This document shows, piece by piece, positions 7,426-11,813 of a stretch of 11,813 nucleotides of DNA. This stretch comes from an uncultured Bacteroidales bacterium. GTDB taxonomy: Bacteria > Bacteroidota > Bacteroidia > Bacteroidales > FEN-979. The notes under the pieces were generated by a model that did not search any database, was not told where the DNA came from, and was given only the letters and a program-made list of their open reading frames with translations. Made by a program: the position numbers and the translations under genes. The first letter of the stretch is position 1, and the number at the start of each line of letters is the position of its first letter. The stretch lies in contig CAIYQH010000371.1 in NCBI GenBank assembly GCA_903928285.1, positions 1 through 11,813 of the forward strand. Reading direction: 5' to 3'.

Positions 7426-9498
7426 TCAATTGTCCGGGTTTTCGTTACGCGCCATGCTTCTTTGTTTGAGCAGGTCTTTAATTTCATGACTTCTTTTCTC
7501 AGTCAGGGAATACCGCAGGACAAAGAAGATGGAGAATATGCTAAGCAGGATGGGCAGTCCGATTTCAACTACGCGCATCATCAGCAGGGTATATGGGGTC
7601 TGCTGTGTCAGCGGCATAATGCTGCTCTCGATGGCGCTGAGTTCCTTATCCAGCAGATCAGGTGGTAATGTTGTTTTCAGGTTTGCAAGCCGGTTATTTA
7701 CTCCTGTTACTTCCAGGATGATCTTTTGATAATGCGCCTTGCTGTTCTTGGTTTCTGCAGACTTAGCTTCCAATCGCGACATGAGCTCAAAGGAGTTTAT
7801 CCTGGCTTTTACGATCTTTGTTTGAAGGATCAGCGGGATCGCTTCTTTAATAATGGTATCGATTCCTGAGGCCTGGGGATGGGATGTTGATTTTTCAAGA
7901 CGCAATTGCAACTGTTCCAGTGCATTTATGTTGGTTTTGGTCGCAGATAACGCGTTTGAAAGTGCGTTTTTCTTCAGTGCCGGATATTCAGGAAGGCTCA
8001 GGTTGATCTCGTCCTGTTTTTTTAATGATTCTTTCTCCAGGTAGGTCACATATTCTTTTGCCTCCCTGATTGCTTCAGAACTTTGACTCCTGGTGTTTTC
8101 CGTCCACTCCTTGTTCGCACTGGCGATGCCGTGGTAGCCCTTCCAGAATTGAACCGTGGTGCGCATCTCCCTGATACTCCCCTGTATTTTGTCCACTTTT
8201 GTGACCTGTGTTTCGTCAAACATGGTAAATACAATCAGCGCGCCTGCAACAAAACTGGCCAGAGCGGAACCCATCTTAATGAACCACCAGAACACAGAGT
8301 AATAACTCCCCTCTGTGCGGTAACCGGTCTTTAATTCATCCTCGTCACAGATATCGCCCACCATGGAAGATCCCAGCGTAAAGAAAAAAAGCATGCCGGC
8401 AGAAAGCATAACAGTGGGAATGATGATTAAATAGGGATGTGAGGGATTGTAGCATACAATCTTGGAAAGTTGTGCCAGGCACATAAGTGAAATAGCAATG
8501 GTAAGGGTATTCCGTTTACCCAGTTTCGGGCTGATCCAGTTGAGGGGGAATACTGCAAGCACCCCGGTGATGGCCCAGATGGTGCCGTTAATTCCGAGCA
8601 TATAGGCCCCTGCGACTTTGTCACCCCCAAAAACATAAAAAATAGGAATGTACGACCCCAGCAGTTGGACAAAGTTAAAGCCCATGGCCAGCGTGAAAAT
8701 AGTCAAAGTCAGCATGATGAAGTTCCGGTTGGTGGCCGTGTGCTTCATGTCTTTCCAGAAGGGTGTTTTTTCATGCGTGGCAGCTTTTACAAATCCCGGT
8801 TCACGTAATTTGAAAAACCACCAGAAAGAAAGCGGGATGAAGAAAGCTGCGATCATTAAGGAGACATACCGCATACCATCTACTTCATTTCCTCCCGGAC
8901 CTTTGAAAATCCGCATACTGGCGAGGGCAAAAAGCCAGGGGGTGCTCATGGCGAAAAGATTGCCGACAAAACTTTTGGCGCTGAAAAGACGGGTGCGTTC
9001 ATGGTAATCGGTGGTCATTTCCATACCAAGGGCGCCATGAGGTATCTCAAAAAGATTAACGGCTGTAAAAAACAGCAGCAGTGAAAAAAGAATATATGAA
9101 AGTTGAAACCATTGGAAGCCCGATTCAGAGGGGAACCAGGTACGAATCATATCGCCTTTGGGGATCCACCATATGACGACAAAAAAAACAGCAACGGCAA
9201 TTCCGCCTATCAGCAAATAGGGGCGGCGGCGCCCCCAGCGGGTACGGGTGTTGTCAGAGAGGTGACCTATCAAAGGGTCTGAAAGAGCATCCCACAAACG
9301 GGGAACGATCAAAATAGCGCCAAGCCAGAAGGCGCTTAGTCCCAAACTGATATTGCCCATCAACCCGACGAGTATCCCGGTTACGTTGAATAAGGCGATG
9401 GGAATAATGCCCCCGGCTCCATAGGCGGCCAGTTGTGAAAAACGAATCCGGTCTTCTGGTTTTGTGCTGCTATCCGCAACTGGTACCTGTTCTTTCAT
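7426..9498 (-). CDS. GPH-family (MelB-like) sugar:cation symporter with a large insert before the last helix
   Basis: This 690-residue inner-membrane permease belongs to the glycoside-pentoside-hexuronide family of the major facilitator superfamily. It has AYGAGG near the N-terminus, the family signature ALSDPLIGHLSDNTRTRWGRR (71-91), a helix-rich body to about residue 426, and a last helix at about 637-663 followed by the usual cytoplasmic tail (YSLTEKRSHEIKDLL). Ordinary members have about 450-500 residues; the surplus is a hydrophilic insert at about 427-636. With the N-terminus inside, the loop between helices 11 and 12 faces the periplasm, so the insert should be there. The permease probably imports oligosaccharides or glucosides for the GH94 and GH35 enzymes. 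The gene starts 23 bases after the stop of the upstream gene and ends ten bases before GH35. There is no Shine-Dalgarno sequence. The exact substrate cannot be read from sequence. Confidence 0.9.
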   Translation of the reverse strand: MKEQVPVADSSTKPEDRIRFSQLAAYGAGGIIPIALFNVTGILVGLMGNISLGLSAFWLGAILIVPRLWDALSDPLIGHLSDNTRTRWGRRRPYLLIGGIAVAVFFVVIWWIPKGDMIRTWFPSESGFQWFQLSYILFSLLLFFTAVNLFEIPHGALGMEMTTDYHERTRLFSAKSFVGNLFAMSTPWLFALASMRIFKGPGGNEVDGMRYVSLMIAAFFIPLSFWWFFKLREPGFVKAATHEKTPFWKDMKHTATNRNFIMLTLTIFTLAMGFNFVQLLGSYIPIFYVFGGDKVAGAYMLGINGTIWAITGVLAVFPLNWISPKLGKRNTLTIAISLMCLAQLSKIVCYNPSHPYLIIIPTVMLSAGMLFFFTLGSSMVGDICDEDELKTGYRTEGSYYSVFWWFIKMGSALASFVAGALIVFTMFDETQVTKVDKIQGSIREMRTTVQFWKGYHGIASANKEWTENTRSQSSEAIREAKEYVTYLEKESLKKQDEINLSLPEYPALKKNALSNALSATKTNINALEQLQLRLEKSTSHPQASGIDTIIKEAIPLILQTKIVKARINSFELMSRLEAKSAETKNSKAHYQKIILEVTGVNNRLANLKTTLPPDLLDKELSAIESSIMPLTQQTPYTLLMMRVVEIGLPILLSIFSIFFVLRYSLTEKRSHEIKDLLKQRSMARNENPDN
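7591..8220 (-). other. Insert of about 210 residues in the permease, predicted periplasmic and coiled-coil-like
   Basis: This stretch encodes about residues 427-636 of the permease. It is hydrophilic, rich in Lys, Glu, Ala, Leu, Ser and Asn, and has almost no Gly or Cys. Segments such as IREAKEYVTYLEKESLKK (477-494) and INALEQLQLRLEKS (524-537) have heptad-like spacing of Leu, Ile, Val and Tyr, suggesting long helical hairpins. One hydrophobic patch (AIPLILQTKIV, 553-563) is probably a buried helix face, too short and charged around it to be a certain membrane span. Boundaries are approximate. Confidence 0.65.
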
Positions 9499-9521
9499 AA
9501 AAGTAGTTGGCGATTGAAAAG

Positions 9522-11813
9522 CTAATAATAAATCACTATTTCTGCAGGGAACTCTTTGATGGCTATTTCTTTTTCGTTAAAATCTGTACTGTCGGCCCCA
9601 TTAATGGTTACCCTGGCTGGTAGTCTGGACCCATTAAAGTTTTTAATTTTTATACCGTTGGCGGGAGGCTTCACATGGCCGGAAATAGAAACGACATATT
9701 TATTGTTCTCTTTTTTTATGGAGTATGAGATCTCGCCGTAATAGGTCGGCAGGTTTTCCACCGACATTCCCCGGGGTGCATCGATCCAGTCCTGGTATAG
9801 TGCGGCACCCAGCACAAGGGACTGATCATACTCGTTTTCATACACGAACATAGACCGTATGGCATTGATAAAATCGCTGCCAACCCATGTGTGCGGCATA
9901 TCCCCGATATAACGGGGCATACGGTAATCTTTCCAGACAACTTCAGCCCATTGGTTCCACCCCCGCGGACGCTGATCGTTTAAGAAAAACTCAATTAACG
10001 CATGCGCCCTTTCAGGCTGATCTAACAGGATAAAGGAACCGATCAGGCGATTTTCATAAGGGGTGTAGTTAATCCAGTCGGCTTTACCGTCTCTCCTGTT
10101 TTTAAAAAATTCATAGTATTTATCAAAGGTGTTATATACCTGGGGTTTTGGGAGGTTGTTCAGTTCATTGCAAGGTGTCAGTGCGATCGTTGTGGAGGTT
10201 GCATCAAAATCGCCAAGCTCGGCGCACCCTGGCAGGTAAGTTATTTTTTTTGTTTTCATTGCAAGCTGCAGCGAATTGTACAGGTTTTCCTTAAAGGTAT
10301 CGCGCACTTTTTTTATGTGTTCATAATTATTCGTTTCCCCTAATATGTGTTGAATCTCCGCAGCGTCTTTCAACCCTTTCATGGTAAAGAAATCATCCCA
10401 GTAGGAGTGCATTGGTTTGGCTGAATAACCTTCATGGCTGATCGATTCAGTAACCAGGCCATAGCAGGCCCGCACACTGTCGTTCCCGTTTTTAAAACGA
10501 TCCGTCGATGTTTCAGCGATCAGCGATTCGATGTATTCCACCGCTTTTAGTACATTTTTATTTTTTGACCTGAGAAAAGTTGTATCCTTTGTGAAGTTGA
10601 AATATTCGCGGATCAAATAAATCATCTCCCCGTGACTGTCGTTTTCGGGAACCGGATCAGGCCCCCGGTGATCAACTACACAGGGAACTTTACCATTTTC
10701 GTATTGATAACCGGTATACCAGTCAATAAAATCTTTTACCTCCTTAATGATACCTGATTTCATCAGGGCTGATGAAGTCAGGGCGCCATCGCGTATCCAG
10801 CTTCGCTCATACGAACGTGAGCCCGGCTGAATACCGGCATTATCCCTGTTGATCAATATGTAAGCGAGATTTGATCTGTAGGTTTGGATGATCCTGTCTG
10901 CTGATTCAGGCAACTGAAACCTGACATGCCCGGTTTTGGTTCTCCAGAAATCAGTTGTTTTACCAGATTCTTCCAGGATTTTCTCAGCGCTGAGATTTCC
11001 GCCATTTGATTTGTTCTCATAAAACGGAACAACAACAAAAAAGTCGCGGTTTTCACCAGGATTCAAATGAAATGAATATTTCATCACGCCACTGGCCATG
11101 CCATTCTGATCGACGGCGAATTTATTCTGAGGAATTTTGCTGCTGTGCAGCCGATCCACAATATTTCCTTCATCAAAGATACCTGCCCCAAAGGTATCGT
11201 ATTTTTTTTGAGAGAGCACAATTTTATCATTGACCGCGATGGACCCGCCATCTTCTTCCTTGATAGAATTTATTTTACCGGCGCCGCCTGTAAGATTCAG
11301 AAACTGGTAGTATGGATTAACCTGGTACGGGCGGATCAGCAAATAAAACTCAAGATCCTTTGGCATGCCCGAGTTGTTCATGAATGAATAGTGTATATCA
11401 AGCGTGGAATTTTTATTTGCCTCTCCACTTGCCGTTACCGCCGTTACAAATTTCAGATCATTGCATTGCCAGGTAACCGACGGAACAAAATCAAATCCGC
11501 TTTTAAATTCAGCACCTCCTAATGATTGGACAGCCTTCACGTTGCTCCAGTTGAAAAGTGAATCACCTGTTTTTATCATCGGCTCGATGGAGAAGCGGGC
11601 TTTCTCCACTTCAACCATTCCATCTTCGTTCAACAAGGCTTCCTTTACATCATTGTTTACACCCATAATTGTCCAATAGGAAGCCTGTTCCGAAAAGTAC
11701 CTCGGATAATTCCCCAACGGTGAGTTTTTAGCCGTGTAAATCAAAAAATCATTCTGTGTCAGGGAACTTTTTACATCTATTATTTTTACTTCACTTATGC
11801 CAAATCCCTTTTC
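9522..11813 (-). CDS. Six-hairpin (alpha/alpha)6 glycosidase-like protein, 5' end outside the window
   Basis: 763 residues are visible and the frame is open through the right edge, so the N-terminus and any signal peptide are missing. TTG at 11744 lies inside the frame and is not a credible start, since coherent coding sequence precedes it. The first 280 or so residues are a beta-rich domain (NEDGMVEVEKARFSIEP, DIHYSFMNNSG). The helical domain follows, with YERSWIRDGALTSSALM (visible residues 335-351), VPCVVDHRGPDPVPENDSHGE (376-396, the last part rich in possible catalytic acids), HSYWDDFFTMKG (469-480), WNQWAEVVW (619-627) and MPHTWVGSDF (639-648), then a small C-terminal beta domain. WIRD-type motifs occur in GH15- and GH63-like six-hairpin enzymes. 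I recall similar proteins annotated as discoidin or coagulation-factor 5/8-domain proteins, without known activity. It lacks the features I associate with GH144 beta-1,2-glucanases. It is the most upstream visible operon gene, 23 bases before the permease. Confidence 0.75.
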   Translation of the reverse strand, partial: EKGFGISEVKIIDVKSSLTQNDFLIYTAKNSPLGNYPRYFSEQASYWTIMGVNNDVKEALLNEDGMVEVEKARFSIEPMIKTGDSLFNWSNVKAVQSLGGAEFKSGFDFVPSVTWQCNDLKFVTAVTASGEANKNSTLDIHYSFMNNSGMPKDLEFYLLIRPYQVNPYYQFLNLTGGAGKINSIKEEDGGSIAVNDKIVLSQKKYDTFGAGIFDEGNIVDRLHSSKIPQNKFAVDQNGMASGVMKYSFHLNPGENRDFFVVVPFYENKSNGGNLSAEKILEESGKTTDFWRTKTGHVRFQLPESADRIIQTYRSNLAYILINRDNAGIQPGSRSYERSWIRDGALTSSALMKSGIIKEVKDFIDWYTGYQYENGKVPCVVDHRGPDPVPENDSHGEMIYLIREYFNFTKDTTFLRSKNKNVLKAVEYIESLIAETSTDRFKNGNDSVRACYGLVTESISHEGYSAKPMHSYWDDFFTMKGLKDAAEIQHILGETNNYEHIKKVRDTFKENLYNSLQLAMKTKKITYLPGCAELGDFDATSTTIALTPCNELNNLPKPQVYNTFDKYYEFFKNRRDGKADWINYTPYENRLIGSFILLDQPERAHALIEFFLNDQRPRGWNQWAEVVWKDYRMPRYIGDMPHTWVGSDFINAIRSMFVYENEYDQSLVLGAALYQDWIDAPRGMSVENLPTYYGEISYSIKKENNKYVVSISGHVKPPANGIKIKNFNGSRLPARVTINGADSTDFNEKEIAIKEFPAEIVIYY

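Noticed and set aside
11742..11744. TTG at 11744 as the start of the six-hairpin protein
   Set aside because: In-frame codons before it read as coherent protein to the window edge with no stop, so the gene begins outside the window.

Overview
The window looks like a carbohydrate-utilisation locus from a member of the Bacteroidota. The signs are a TonB-dependent receptor with an N-terminal carboxypeptidase-regulatory-like domain, the absence of Shine-Dalgarno sequences before the starts I could place, and a promoter -7 element of the TAnnTTTG type. No RNA gene, insertion sequence, CRISPR array or phage gene was seen.

Layout, left to right. Positions 1-696 (minus) hold the first 232 residues of a TonB-dependent receptor that runs off the left edge. 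Positions 697-961 are a divergent intergenic region with overlapping perfect inverted repeats and a good -7 promoter element facing right. Positions 962-1615 (plus) encode a NarL/FixJ-type response regulator whose phospho-acceptor aspartate is replaced by glutamate. From 1645 to the right edge everything is on the minus strand and tightly packed, so it is probably one operon, transcribed from right to left. In transcription order it contains a six-hairpin (alpha/alpha)6 glycosidase-like protein (5' end outside the window), a GPH-family sugar permease with a large extra domain, a GH35 enzyme interrupted by one in-frame TAA, and a 1114-residue GH94 phosphorylase whose ATG overlaps the TGA of the GH35 frame.

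Working model (inference). The GH94 protein has the length and architecture of 1,2-beta-oligoglucan phosphorylases. GH35 includes a beta-1,2-glucosyltransferase known from Ignavibacterium album. Neither enzyme has a signal peptide, so both should act in the cytoplasm. The permease would bring in oligosaccharides, the six-hairpin protein would process the glycan or its fragments, possibly in the periplasm, and the TonB-dependent receptor could bring them across the outer membrane. Together this suggests a locus for beta-1,2-glucan (sophorooligosaccharide) or a related beta-glucoside. The substrate is not proven by sequence alone.

The main oddities are the GH35 ochre codon with an intact reading frame behind it, an insert of about 210 residues (predicted periplasmic and coiled-coil-like) in the permease, the Asp-to-Glu receiver, the uncharacterised six-hairpin family, and the palindromic intergenic region.
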